From positions 1 to 50,063 of the IMG/VR virus record IMGVR_UViG_3300048996_000074: 50,063 nucleotides of DNA; one strand, given 5' to 3'. The stretch is from a virus. The stretch's first letter is position 1, and every line of letters starts with the position of its first letter. Made by a program: the position numbers and the translations under genes. Shown in pieces: positions 13,848 to 20,919 of this stretch. The notes under the pieces were generated by a model. It did not search any database and had not been told where the DNA came from. It saw only the letters and a list, made by a program, of their open reading frames with translations.

Positions 13848-13871
13848 CCTGAGCGGCTCGAACCGCTCAGG
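13848..13871. promoter_or_regulatory. Perfect 9-bp inverted repeat upstream of early operon
   Basis: CCTGAGCGG (13848-13856) and CCGCTCAGG (13863-13871) with a 6-nt CTCGAA spacer. It sits about 30 bp upstream of the first early leftward ATG (13817) and downstream of the strong terminator at 13898-13932. It could be an operator for an early-operon regulator, a leader hairpin, or the second half of a tandem terminator. No clear -35/-10 pair was found around it. Confidence 0.5.
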
Positions 13872-13897
13872 CCAATCACGGAAGACTAACAGCGCTA

Positions 13898-13932
13898 GCA
13901 ACGGCCCGCCGACCCCTCCGGCGGGCCGTTGC
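13898..13932. terminator. Terminator-like hairpin between lysis and early operons
   Basis: Perfect 14-bp stem GCAACGGCCCGCCG (13898-13911) / CGGCGGGCCGTTGC (13919-13932), loop ACCCCTC. It lies just after the last leftward lysis-region gene (stop at 13966) and before the early operon, where a leftward terminator is expected. No poly-U tail, in common with many high-GC actinobacterial terminators. Confidence 0.75.
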
Positions 13933-13965
13933 CATTCAGGCTACGGGAGGCGTGCGAACGCCCGC

Positions 13966-14133
13966 CTACGGGTCGATCGGGGTGTCGTCCGCGTCCGTGT
14001 CAGGGTGGCGCCCCGCGACCGCTGTGAGCCGTTGAATCGCCTTGCGGTCCCGGGCCGTGTCGGCGGCGACCTCAGCGATCTCGCGGACGGATCGCTCCAG
14101 GGCCTTGACGCGCTGCTCGAGCGTGACGGGCAC
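13966..14133 (-). CDS. Small coiled-coil protein after endolysin (55 aa)
   Basis: GTG start at 14133, 4 nt after the endolysin stop. Translation MPVTLEQRVKALERSVREIAEVAADTARDRKAIQRLTAVAGRHPD... with an acidic tail ending DDTPIDP. Heptad-like leucine/valine spacing predicts a short coiled coil. It ends 33 bp before the strong hairpin at 13898-13932, so it is the last gene of the lysis operon. Function unknown. Confidence 0.6.
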   Translation of the reverse strand: MPVTLEQRVKALERSVREIAEVAADTARDRKAIQRLTAVAGRHPDTDADDTPIDP

Positions 14134-14137
14134 GACT

Positions 14138-15031
14138 TCAGGTCTTCCACGGTGGGCGGGCGAACCCGACGATGCGAAACGCGCTGGAGGACACGCGCTC
14201 GCGGCGGAACACGCCGCCGCCGTCGGACTGTGACCCGGACCCGCTCGAGGTGTTGCCTTCGATCGTGTCGACGTGCGTGGAGCTCATGGGCTTCTCGACC
14301 ATCCCGACGTGCACGGCGGGGTCGCCGCCCGGGGTGTCGAACAGGACGAGGTCGCCTTCGCGTGGCGTGCTGTGCCACGACCAGCCGCCCGTGCCATTGC
14401 GGGCGTGGGCGATGATCGCGGGGGTGTACCCGATCCATCCGGCGCCGGAGGGGATGCCGCCGGCCATGCACGCGGCGTTCGCGAAGCAGCCGCACCACGG
14501 GACCGGGCTTGTGTAGCCGGCGAGGCGGATCCACTGCTCGACTTTGCCGCCCCAGTTCGCGCCGGGTGGCCGCTCGGTCACGCCGAGTTGCGCGGCGGCG
14601 AACTTGAGTGCTGCCTGCGGGCCCTTGCCGTTCCCGACGCCTGACTGTTTCGCGAGGTCGTCGTAGTAGCGGGGGCCACGGTCGAGCTGGCCCTTGCGTT
14701 CGTTCGCGCGCTGCAGCTGCTCCTCGCTGCGGCGGTCGGGGTTGCGGATGATCGTCTGGGCGCCCTCCGTCGACAGGCCCCGGCGCTTGTCGGTCGCGAG
14801 GTACGTCGTGGACAGCAGGCCGGTGAAGTAGCCGGCTTCGACGGCGGCGACCCATGTGGCGTGCGTGAACTTCCCGTGCGTCGGGACCGGAACGTCGTCG
14901 GTGAGGCCGCGTGCCTTGAGGCGATCCTGGATCGCTCGCTGGAAGTTCGCGACGTCCCGCCCGGCCTGTGGCGGGTCCTGAACGATGAGCTCGCGATGGA
15001 CGTCGGGGTTCTCGGAGGCTGAGCGTTCCAT
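14138..15031 (-). CDS. Endolysin, CHAP amidase/peptidase with N-terminal binding-type domain
   Basis: 297 aa. Residues 20-100 (DVANFQRAIQDRLKARGL... GKFTHATWVAAVEAGYFTGL... LSTEGAQTIIRNPDRRS) resemble a peptidoglycan-binding module. The C-terminal CHAP domain has catalytic-type Cys in PWCGCFANAAC (Cys180/182) and His241 in AVHVGMVE, with WSWHSTPREGDLVLFD between. CHAP enzymes cut peptidoglycan stem peptides or amide bonds. No signal peptide, so export relies on the adjacent holin. The ATG overlaps the holin stop as TGATG. Confidence 0.85.
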   Translation of the reverse strand: MERSASENPDVHRELIVQDPPQAGRDVANFQRAIQDRLKARGLTDDVPVPTHGKFTHATWVAAVEAGYFTGLLSTTYLATDKRRGLSTEGAQTIIRNPDRRSEEQLQRANERKGQLDRGPRYYDDLAKQSGVGNGKGPQAALKFAAAQLGVTERPPGANWGGKVEQWIRLAGYTSPVPWCGCFANAACMAGGIPSGAGWIGYTPAIIAHARNGTGGWSWHSTPREGDLVLFDTPGGDPAVHVGMVEKPMSSTHVDTIEGNTSSGSGSQSDGGGVFRRERVSSSAFRIVGFARPPWKT

Positions 15032-15201
15032 CACGCGCCGCGCTTGAGGTAGCCCGCGCCGAACGTGAGGAGCGTGACGATCGCCGCCGCGACCTCCGGT
15101 GCGAGGTCGAGCCCGACCGCGCCGGCGACGGCGACGAGGATGATCCCCGCGGCGCCGCCCGCTCCTACGGCTTGGATCTTCGCGACTGGTTTGGCTGGCA
15201 A
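15031..15201 (-). CDS. Small holin-like membrane protein (56 aa)
   Basis: The TTG start at 15201 is preceded by GGGGGAGA at Shine-Dalgarno distance. Translation (M)PAKPVAKIQAVGAGGAAGIILVAVAGAVGLDLAPEVAAAIVTLLTFGAGYLKRGA. The PAKPVAK N-terminus, two hydrophobic helices separated by a short LDLAPE turn, and the FGAGYLKR tail match a common small actinophage holin type. It is placed immediately before the endolysin with overlapping codons. Such holins permeabilise the membrane to release the CHAP enzyme. Confidence 0.8.
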   Translation of the reverse strand: MPAKPVAKIQAVGAGGAAGIILVAVAGAVGLDLAPEVAAAIVTLLTFGAGYLKRGA

Positions 15202-15255
15202 TGGGTCTCCCCCGGTCTGTGGATACGGTCGCGTTCATCGTACGCGCGGTCACCG

Positions 15256-15915
15256 TCAGCACTTCGACGGTGTCAGCAGCCGACAGAGCCCGGTGACGAG
15301 CCGGTCGAGCACGTCAACGCGCGCCACGACGTTCTGGAGCTTCGTCTCGGCGCTGGCGATGCGGTCGACGAGGCCGGGGACCAGGTCCCCGGGGATCGCG
15401 TCCCGCCCGGGCTTCCCGTCGCGGCCGTCCTTCCCTGGCGCCCCGCGGGGCCCGGGGACGGGCCTACCTTGCACGACCGTCGTCCGGTCGGCCGGCGCCA
15501 GCGCGGCGGGCAGCGGCGGCATGGTGTCGGGCGCCTGCACGATGCGGTTGTTCGTGACGCGGACAACGCGGTTGATGAGCCGCACGATCCGTCCGTGGCA
15601 CGCGGGGGTCCTGAGGCACACCTTCAAGCGGTACACGACGGCGTCCGCGATCTCGGCGTCCGTGGGTGCCTGCGCTCGAGCATAGGCCTGCAGATCGCGC
15701 TTGAGATCCGCGACGTCGCTCTTCGTGACGGTGAACGCGAGCTGATCCGCGACGCGGTTCTCTCGCTGGTGTCGGAACTCATCCAGCGCGAGCGCGCCGA
15801 CGAGGATCGCGAACGCGCCGACGGTGCCGATCAGGACGCTCACGAGGACGTAGTGCCCGGCGGTCGGCGCGATCGGGCGGCGCATCCTGCGCCGGAACCC
15901 AGCGAAAAGGGTCAT
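15256..15915 (-). CDS. Membrane protein with collagen-like repeats
   Basis: 219 aa. Basic N-terminus, one membrane helix (HYVLVSVLIGTVGAFAILVGALALDEF), then a helical ectodomain with ACHG-type cysteines (VCLRTPACHG). A short collagen-like Gly-X-Y run follows (GPRGAPGKDGRDGKPGRDAIPGD, about residues 160-182), then a terminal coiled coil (LVDRIASAETKLQNVVARVDVLDRLVTGL) with Cys near the end. Topology is type II, outside-facing. It could be spanin-like or a trimeric surface exclusion factor; collagen repeats usually mean a homotrimer. The ATGA overlap places it in the lysis operon. Confidence 0.7.
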   Translation of the reverse strand: MTLFAGFRRRMRRPIAPTAGHYVLVSVLIGTVGAFAILVGALALDEFRHQRENRVADQLAFTVTKSDVADLKRDLQAYARAQAPTDAEIADAVVYRLKVCLRTPACHGRIVRLINRVVRVTNNRIVQAPDTMPPLPAALAPADRTTVVQGRPVPGPRGAPGKDGRDGKPGRDAIPGDLVPGLVDRIASAETKLQNVVARVDVLDRLVTGLCRLLTPSKC

Positions 15916-16106
15916 TTCCAGGGGTGCGTCGCGATGACCATTCCGGCGAGCGGGATGACGCACCCGGTGATGATCCACAGCCACGGCGGCCCCTTCTCCA
16001 TGCGGGCGCGCATGACGCCGACGACCCAGTCGACGTCGGCGCGGAGCTGGTCCCAGGCTTTGGGTCCCCATCCGCCGAGGTCGGGCTTGCGGTCCTGCTG
16101 TGGCAT
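15912..16106 (-). CDS. Small membrane protein, first leftward lysis gene (64 aa)
   Basis: MPQQDRKPDLGGWGPKAWDQLRADVDWVVGVMRARMEKGPPWLWIITGCVIPLAGMVIATHPWK: cytoplasmic helix then one membrane helix, PWLWIITGCVIPLAGMVIA. SD GAGAGGA 4 nt before the ATG. It is the start of the leftward lysis operon; a holin partner or pinholin is possible. It faces the divergent rightward operon beginning at 16283. Confidence 0.65.
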   Translation of the reverse strand: MPQQDRKPDLGGWGPKAWDQLRADVDWVVGVMRARMEKGPPWLWIITGCVIPLAGMVIATHPWK

Positions 16107-16282
16107 GCCTGTCCTCTCCGTGACGCGCCGGATAGTAGAGGCGTGAAGGGTACCGGGGGCACCCTGTCAGGTGCACGGAGGCGTTCATGGCCGGGGCGTC
16201 TGTCGCTGTGGTGTGGCCGTAGACTCGTGGGCTCATGGACGGCTCTTCGCGGACCCGGACGGGCGTAGATCGTCGGCTGTGA
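16107..16282. promoter_or_regulatory. Divergent intergenic region of lysis genes
   Basis: 176 bp between a leftward gene starting at 16106 and a rightward gene starting at 16283. The minus strand holds TACTAT (16137-16132), 25 bp upstream of the leftward ATG, a plausible -10 without a matching -35 at 16-18 bp. The plus strand holds TAGACT (16220-16225), also without a good -35. It must carry promoters for both directions or be crossed by read-through. No long hairpin was seen. Confidence 0.4.
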
Positions 16283-16504
16283 ATGGCCGAGCCCGGACAG
16301 CGCGGCCGGACAGGACGCTGGCTGGACGAATGGACCCCCAGGCTGCTGAAGATCCTTGGCCTGCTCGGAATGCTCCTCAGTCTCGTGGCGTACGTCATCA
16401 CGAAGCAGTTCGAGCCGATCCTATTCGGCGGCAGCCTGACCGCCGCCAGTGGCGGGTATCTCGGGGACGCCGTGAACGCCCTCAAGCAAGCGAAGCCCGG
16501 CTGA
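16283..16504 (+). CDS. Membrane protein, possible holin (73 aa)
   Basis: MAEPGQRGRTGRWLDEWTPRLLKILGLLGMLLSLVAYVITKQFEPILFGGSLTAASGGYLGDAVNALKQAKPG. One strong membrane helix (LKILGLLGMLLSLVAYVI) and a weaker FGGSLTAASGGYL segment. First of five rightward genes beside the lysis operon and coupled by TGATG to the next. Two-segment small membrane proteins beside an endolysin are often holins, but there is no direct evidence. Confidence 0.6.
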   Translation: MAEPGQRGRTGRWLDEWTPRLLKILGLLGMLLSLVAYVITKQFEPILFGGSLTAASGGYLGDAVNALKQAKPG

Positions 16505-16671
16505 TGCCAACGATGGTCCCTGCCGTCGTCGCGTTGTTCGTGAGCATGGCGTTCACGCTGTTCGCGATCGATCATCAGGAGGCCGCGAAGATCGCCGCGA
16601 TCCCGCTCGGGGTCATCGTCCTCGCGCTGCTCGCCGCCTCAGCCATCGCGGGGCGAGGCAAGACCCGCTGA
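16504..16671 (+). CDS. Two-helix membrane protein (55 aa)
   Basis: MPTMVPAVVALFVSMAFTLFAIDHQEAAKIAAIPLGVIVLALLAASAIAGRGKTR. Helices VPAVVALFVSMAFTLFAI and IAAIPLGVIVLALLAASAIAG with a charged DHQEAAK turn and a basic tail: a classic holin-like hairpin topology. TGATG coupling to genes on both sides. Either it or the preceding gene could be a second holin or antiholin. Confidence 0.65.
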   Translation: MPTMVPAVVALFVSMAFTLFAIDHQEAAKIAAIPLGVIVLALLAASAIAGRGKTR

Positions 16672-17075
16672 TGGAAACGCTCGACCCTCACGACCAGCAC
16701 GTCGCGCAGGTCGCCGCAGACCTCGCCGTCCGCAAGATCAGCCCCCTCATACACCGCGTCATCAGGGCCCTCGCGATCGGCGGTGTCCTGCTCGTCGGCG
16801 GCGTAACCGGCGGATGGCTCGTCGTGCAGGACCAGGCCCGAGCGATCCAAGACTCCAGGTTCAAGGCGTCGCGCGACAGCTGCCGGGCGCAGAACGGCCG
16901 CAACCACGAGACGTTGCTCGCGCTCGGGGAGGTCACCCCGGGCGTGAACACCAGCCGCATGTCCACGCGCGAGCGTGACCGGCAGATCGCGGCGACGACG
17001 TTCCTGATCAACAAGATCGTGCCGTATCGCCCCAACTGCGACGCGGTTGCCCGCAAGGCAGTCGCGACACCATGA
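16671..17075 (+). CDS. Single-pass membrane protein (134 aa)
   Basis: N-terminal cytoplasmic helix (DPHDQHVAQVAADLAVRK), one membrane helix (ALAIGGVLLVGGVTGGWLVV), then a soluble outside domain with two cysteines (RDSCRAQNGRNH... PYRPNCDAVAR) that may pair. Family unknown. In Gram-positive phages similar signal-anchor proteins near the lysin include spanin-like or exclusion proteins. Start TGATG, end ATGA with the next gene. Confidence 0.6.
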   Translation: METLDPHDQHVAQVAADLAVRKISPLIHRVIRALAIGGVLLVGGVTGGWLVVQDQARAIQDSRFKASRDSCRAQNGRNHETLLALGEVTPGVNTSRMSTRERDRQIAATTFLINKIVPYRPNCDAVARKAVATP

Positions 17076-17377
17076 TCGGCGTCGCGCTCGCCGCGGTCGC
17101 GTTCGCGGCATCAACGCCCGCGCTCCCGGTCCGTGTCGCCCGCCGCGAGGCACTACGCGCCGCGACCCGATCGGCTCGCGCGTTTCATCCGCGGCCCCGG
17201 GTGTCCGTCGGGTTCACCGGCTGCAAACGCCGCTCGCGCACCACGGTCGACTGCCTCGTGACGTTCACGTTCCCGCCGCCGCAAGACGGCCGCTGCACCC
17301 GCACATGGCGCGTCCGGTACCGCAGCGCGACGGACCGCCGGCTACGGACACGCCCTTTGGGCGATCCTTCCTGCTAG
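17072..17377 (+). CDS. Secreted cysteine-containing protein (101 aa)
   Basis: Signal peptide MIGVALAAVAFAASTPALPV, then a basic domain with three spaced Cys: FTGCKRRSRTTVDCLVTFTFPPPQDGRCTRTWRVRYR, plus a final Cys. The C-(x)-RRSRT-x-VDC-LV-F...C-R-W-RVR pattern recalls small secreted beta proteins of Thermoleophilia hosts (from memory). The role is unknown; possibly it modifies the cell surface during infection. Confidence 0.6.
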   Translation: MIGVALAAVAFAASTPALPVRVARREALRAATRSARAFHPRPRVSVGFTGCKRRSRTTVDCLVTFTFPPPQDGRCTRTWRVRYRSATDRRLRTRPLGDPSC

Positions 17378-17396
17378 CCCCCGCTAGGGTCAACGG

Positions 17397-17543
17397 ATGG
17401 CGCCCCTGTCGCGCGTATGGCGGTGCCTAACCCAGGACTGCCCGGTGCGTCTCTACCATCCCGGCCCGTTCTGCCCCCACTGCGGGCTGCACGGCACACG
17501 CGCCGCCGTGACGAAGCCGCTGCCGCGCCCGCCCGGTCGTTAG
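17397..17543 (+). CDS. Small zinc-ribbon protein (48 aa)
   Basis: MAPLSRVWRCLTQDCPVRLYHPGPFCPHCGLHGTRAAVTKPLPRPPGR. Cys-x4-Cys and Cys-x2-Cys spaced by 11 residues form a four-cysteine zinc ribbon. Its TAG overlaps the stop of the convergent tail gene (17540), leaving no terminator between them. It is the last gene of the rightward mini-operon. Confidence 0.55.
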   Translation: MAPLSRVWRCLTQDCPVRLYHPGPFCPHCGLHGTRAAVTKPLPRPPGR

Positions 17544-18703
17544 ACGCGCTCGAGCGCGCTCAGCCGGCGCAGCACGTCTCGCTGCTGCTGCACGTACCTG
17601 CGCGTCGATGATGTCGGCACGACGAACGACCCGACCGCCCCACCAGGGTCGATGCCGACGATGAGCTCGGAGACGTTGTCGCTGTCATCCAGCGCGAGGT
17701 CAACGGTCTGCACCCGCGTCTCAAGCTGCTGCTGCACGGCGCCGTCGTCGATATTGCAACGGATCGTGTCTCCGATCCAGAAGTCATCCCACGGCCGCGG
17801 GCACCTCGCGGGGTCCCCACGAAACCCGGTGACCATCACGGGGTCCGGCCGCAGCGCATCCAGCGCCTTGTCATCAAGCGTGGCCTGCTCGGATACATCG
17901 GTCGCGGACAAGACCTGCTGAAAGTAGTTGTAGCGCCCGGCGCTGTCCTCGTCGATCTGTTCGCTGTTGAGCGTCGAGGTGCCGAGCGCACGTACCGTGT
18001 TTACGGGCAGCCCGACGTCGAACGTGTAGGACCGGCAGTTCCCAAGGGTGCCCTCACCGAACTCGAAGCGGGCGCCGGGCCTGTCCGTGCCGTAGTGCGC
18101 GACGACGTTCAGCAGCATCGTGCGCCCAGGCTGCAGGCCCGCGATCGGGTCGAGGTACGTCGGGTACCAGTCAAAGCCGCCCTGAACCTCCGTCAACTCG
18201 ACGATCGCCTCGCTGATGATCTTGTGCTGATAGGAGCGGTCCCGGATCTTCGTCGGCTCATAGATGCCGTCGGTGGCGTCCATGTTCGTCGGGGCGTAGT
18301 GGAACTCGTTCGTGGTGATCAACTGTTGCGCGATCAGACCGGACTCTTCTGCGTAGTAGTCCTCGGTCGGGTTCTCCGTCAGCCGGTAATCCAGGTGCCC
18401 GAACGCGTCCTTCCAGATGATGTCGACGAACCCGGAGCCGTCCGTTTCGTTGCCGCCGCTCATGCCCGCCCAGTGCCCGCCGAACACGACGACCTGGTTG
18501 CGGTACACGATGAGCTCGGGTAGTGAGCTGAGGCGGATCGTGTCGAACACGGCTACGGCCCCGGGCTCGTGGAGACTGAGGCGGGTGCTGGCGGTCCCGG
18601 CGTGATTGCGGGTGAACGCGAGCTTTCGTTCCGTCAGCCCCTCGGAGCCGCGCAGCGGTAAGCCGTCCCCGTCGCGTAGTCCCCACGCCCACGCGTCAGG
18701 CAC
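17540..18703 (-). CDS. Tail hub/minor tail protein (Tal-like)
   Basis: 387 aa, beginning MPDAWAWGLRDGDGLPLRGSEGLTERKLAFTRNHAGTASTRLSLHEPG. Follows the Dit-region genes. Contains extended beta-rich sequence with GQ-like hub motifs (FVDIIWKDAFGHLDYRLTENPTEDYYAEESGLIAQQLI... LDDKALDALRPDPVMVTGFRGDPARCPRPWDDFWIGDTIRCNI), resembling siphovirus baseplate hub/tail-associated proteins of the gp37/DUF5047 type. The last 40 residues are helical with a QQQRDVLRRLSALER coiled coil. GTG start at 18703, overlapping the upstream stop by 8 bp. Confidence 0.65.
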   Translation of the reverse strand: MPDAWAWGLRDGDGLPLRGSEGLTERKLAFTRNHAGTASTRLSLHEPGAVAVFDTIRLSSLPELIVYRNQVVVFGGHWAGMSGGNETDGSGFVDIIWKDAFGHLDYRLTENPTEDYYAEESGLIAQQLITTNEFHYAPTNMDATDGIYEPTKIRDRSYQHKIISEAIVELTEVQGGFDWYPTYLDPIAGLQPGRTMLLNVVAHYGTDRPGARFEFGEGTLGNCRSYTFDVGLPVNTVRALGTSTLNSEQIDEDSAGRYNYFQQVLSATDVSEQATLDDKALDALRPDPVMVTGFRGDPARCPRPWDDFWIGDTIRCNIDDGAVQQQLETRVQTVDLALDDSDNVSELIVGIDPGGAVGSFVVPTSSTRRYVQQQRDVLRRLSALERV

Positions 18704-19067
18704 GCGCTGCTGCCGCCGCGATTCGTGCCCGTGCCGCGGTCAGCGCGCTCTTCGCGGTAGCGACCTGCGCCTTCCCGTTGTCGATGGCGTCCTGGAGCGC
18801 CTTGATGCGCGCCTGTAGCGCCGCGAGCGCAGCAGCGTCCTTCGTCGGTGACAGCGCCGCGGCCTGTGCCTGCAGCGAAGCGATCTCCGCGGCGCGGGCT
18901 GCGCGGACGGCGGCGGGATCGAACACGCTTGTGCCGTCGCGCTTCACGCCGCCGACGTCATCGAACAGGATGTCCGTCGCCGAGAAGTCCGCGGCGGCCG
19001 TTGCGACCTCCAGCGGTGTGCCGGCCATCAGCAGCTCACTCGTCACGCTGCATCGCATCTGCACCAT
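18696..19067 (-). CDS. Coiled-coil tail-region protein (123 aa)
   Basis: The N-terminal third is a small beta domain (MVQMRCSVTSELLMAGTPLEVATAAADFSATDILFDDVGGV). The C-terminal half is alanine-rich coiled coil (AARAAEIASLQAQAAALSPTKDAAALAALQARIKALQDAIDNGKAQVATAKSALTAARARIAAAAARA). Excellent SD: TAGGAGGAA before the ATG, with the upstream stop TAG inside it. Probably a minor tail or baseplate component by context. Confidence 0.65.
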   Translation of the reverse strand: MVQMRCSVTSELLMAGTPLEVATAAADFSATDILFDDVGGVKRDGTSVFDPAAVRAARAAEIASLQAQAAALSPTKDAAALAALQARIKALQDAIDNGKAQVATAKSALTAARARIAAAAARA

Positions 19068-19077
19068 CGGCTTCCTC

Positions 19078-20043
19078 CTACGTTGTCTGATCTACGTTTT
19101 GGCGGATGTCTTCGCGGACGGTGAATTGCATCCCGTTCGTGGAGTTCGCCCGGATCGTCAAGGTCCCGGACGTCGTCCTTACGGCGAGACCGATGAGGTG
19201 CGAGCCCGCGGCCGGCGCGGCGTCCCAGTTCGGATTGATGCCGGACAGGCGGTTGCCGCCCGGATCCCACGCCCATTCGGGCGCGGTCCCGAGGCCGCTC
19301 ATCACGGCAGCGTCGATGAACACCGCCCAGCGGCTGATGACGGCGGCGGAGTGCTCAACCTGCATGTGCGCCTTGCAGATCAGCGGCACGCCGGAGCACT
19401 CCAACCGGGGCTGCACGTTCGTCGCATCGACCAGCGCGAGTGATGTGCCGGTGACGGTGTAGTCGGCGGACACCCGGTTGATGATGCGCTGGGCGCCGGT
19501 CGCCCACGGCCTGCGGTCGCGGATGTTCGCAGCGAGGATCGAGGCGGCGGCGGCGGGCACGAGGACGTCAGCGAGCCGGATCGCGCTGGATGGCAACGCG
19601 GCGGCACCCGTCCGGTTGTCCAGCGTCGCGCCACCGGTCGCGGTCCCCGCGATGATGCGGGTGCGCGCAAGGTTCGAGCCGCCGCCGTCATGGTTGGCGT
19701 CCAGGATCTCGAGCACGACCATGTCGATGCGGGGCAGCGTCGCGTGCGCGGCCGTGACGGTTTCGAGGATCGCGGCGGAGTGCGGCGGCACGAAGTACAG
19801 GCCTTGCGCGCTGATCGTGTCGCCCTGCACGAGCGCCCCGTCGACCGTGGACGCGGCGATCGTGAGGATCATCCCGGACGACAGGGTCACCTTGTAGGAG
19901 CCGCCGCCGACGCCGAGAACGCCTTCCTGCAGCCCGGCGCCTGCGGCTCGCCGCAGGTCGATCGCGCCGTAGGAGGCGGATGCTCCGGGGCCGAGCTGCA
20001 GGAAGTCGGGGCTCTGCCCGGCGCTGGGCGCAATCGTCGTCAT
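19078..20043 (-). CDS. Tail/baseplate structural protein (321 aa)
   Basis: MTTIAPSAGQSPDFLQLGPGASASYGAIDLRRAAGAGLQEGVLGVGG... ILTIAASTVDGALVQGDTISAQGLYFVPPHSAAILETVTAAHATLPRIDMVVLEILDANHDGGGSNLARTRIIAGTATGGATLDNRTGAAALPSSAIRLADVLVP is the common actinophage baseplate/upper-fibre pattern. The C-terminal half is beta-rich (VPLICKAHMQVEHSAAVISRWAVFIDAAV), perhaps a carbohydrate-binding or receptor-contact domain. SD AGGAG before the ATG at 20043. Confidence 0.7.
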   Translation of the reverse strand: MTTIAPSAGQSPDFLQLGPGASASYGAIDLRRAAGAGLQEGVLGVGGGSYKVTLSSGMILTIAASTVDGALVQGDTISAQGLYFVPPHSAAILETVTAAHATLPRIDMVVLEILDANHDGGGSNLARTRIIAGTATGGATLDNRTGAAALPSSAIRLADVLVPAAAASILAANIRDRRPWATGAQRIINRVSADYTVTGTSLALVDATNVQPRLECSGVPLICKAHMQVEHSAAVISRWAVFIDAAVMSGLGTAPEWAWDPGGNRLSGINPNWDAAPAAGSHLIGLAVRTTSGTLTIRANSTNGMQFTVREDIRQNVDQTT

Positions 20044-20052
20044 CGGGTCTCC

Positions 20053-20919
20053 TTAGGCGTAGGCGGCACGGGCGCTCACATCCAGTCGGGCGGTGGCGTC
20101 CCATGCGGTCGCGAGCAGCTTGTAGGTGTCGCCCCCGGGTGGGATCAGGCCCGCTGTCCAGTCGGTCGCGGCGAAGTCGATGAGGTTCCCGCGGTCCGCG
20201 GTGCCGTCCAGCGTGACGGTGCGCGCCGCGGTGTCAACGGTCAGCGTCGACCCGGCCGCAAGATCGCCGGTGAGGACGATGAGCTTCCCGGTGGACTGCT
20301 GCTGGATCTGCGGGTTGCTGGCCTGCCCGAGGATCGTGAACGTCGCCGGGGTCTCGATCGTCCCGGCGTTCGCTGCCGCCACCGATCCGGAGCCGGATGG
20401 CGTGAAGCCGAACCCGAAGCCGAACGGAAACCCGAAGCCGCCGCCGACGTCACTGATCGACGCGCCGGTCCCGGTGCTCGCGGTCTGCGCGTAGTTGCGG
20501 GGGTCCTCCCGGTCAAACGTGAGCTGAAACGCGAGGACATGCCCCGCATCGCTGGCTCTGAGGACGGGGTCGAATGCGTCTCCGAGCTTCACCGCGGACT
20601 GCAGCAGCTTGCCGTCAGCCCGTGTCCACTTCAGCAGCCGTTCCGTGTCGACGGCGCCCCACAACGCCTTGAGGATCACGTCATATGCCGTCCATAGCGC
20701 GGATTCGTCGGCGGCGACGAGCATGCCGTTCCAGACGGGCTGCCGGGACGCGTAGTGCCGCGTCTCGTTGATCTCACCGTGCGCCCCCGGCCTCGTGCGC
20801 ACGATCCTGCGCGGCGCGGGCAGGCCGTGCAGGCCGTGGCTCTCGCCGAGCTTGTGCGTCGCGTCGAACAGCACGACGTCCACGCCGGCTGCGTCCTGGA
20901 TCGTGACGGCGGTGAACAC
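20053..20919 (-). CDS. Distal tail protein (Dit-like)
   Basis: 288 aa, directly downstream of the tape measure, the canonical Dit position. Pattern: VVLFDATHKLGESHGLHGLPAPRRIVRTRPGAHGEINETRHYASRQPVWNGMLVAADESALWTAYDVI... KWTRADGKLLQSAVKLGDAFDPVLRASDAGHVLAFQLTFDREDPRNYAQT, then a glycine/phenylalanine-rich linker (GGGFGFPFGFGFGF) and a galectin-like C-terminal beta domain. GTG start at 20919 adjoining the TAA of the tape measure. Links tail tube to baseplate. Confidence 0.75.
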   Translation of the reverse strand: MFTAVTIQDAAGVDVVLFDATHKLGESHGLHGLPAPRRIVRTRPGAHGEINETRHYASRQPVWNGMLVAADESALWTAYDVILKALWGAVDTERLLKWTRADGKLLQSAVKLGDAFDPVLRASDAGHVLAFQLTFDREDPRNYAQTASTGTGASISDVGGGFGFPFGFGFGFTPSGSGSVAAANAGTIETPATFTILGQASNPQIQQQSTGKLIVLTGDLAAGSTLTVDTAARTVTLDGTADRGNLIDFAATDWTAGLIPPGGDTYKLLATAWDATARLDVSARAAYA

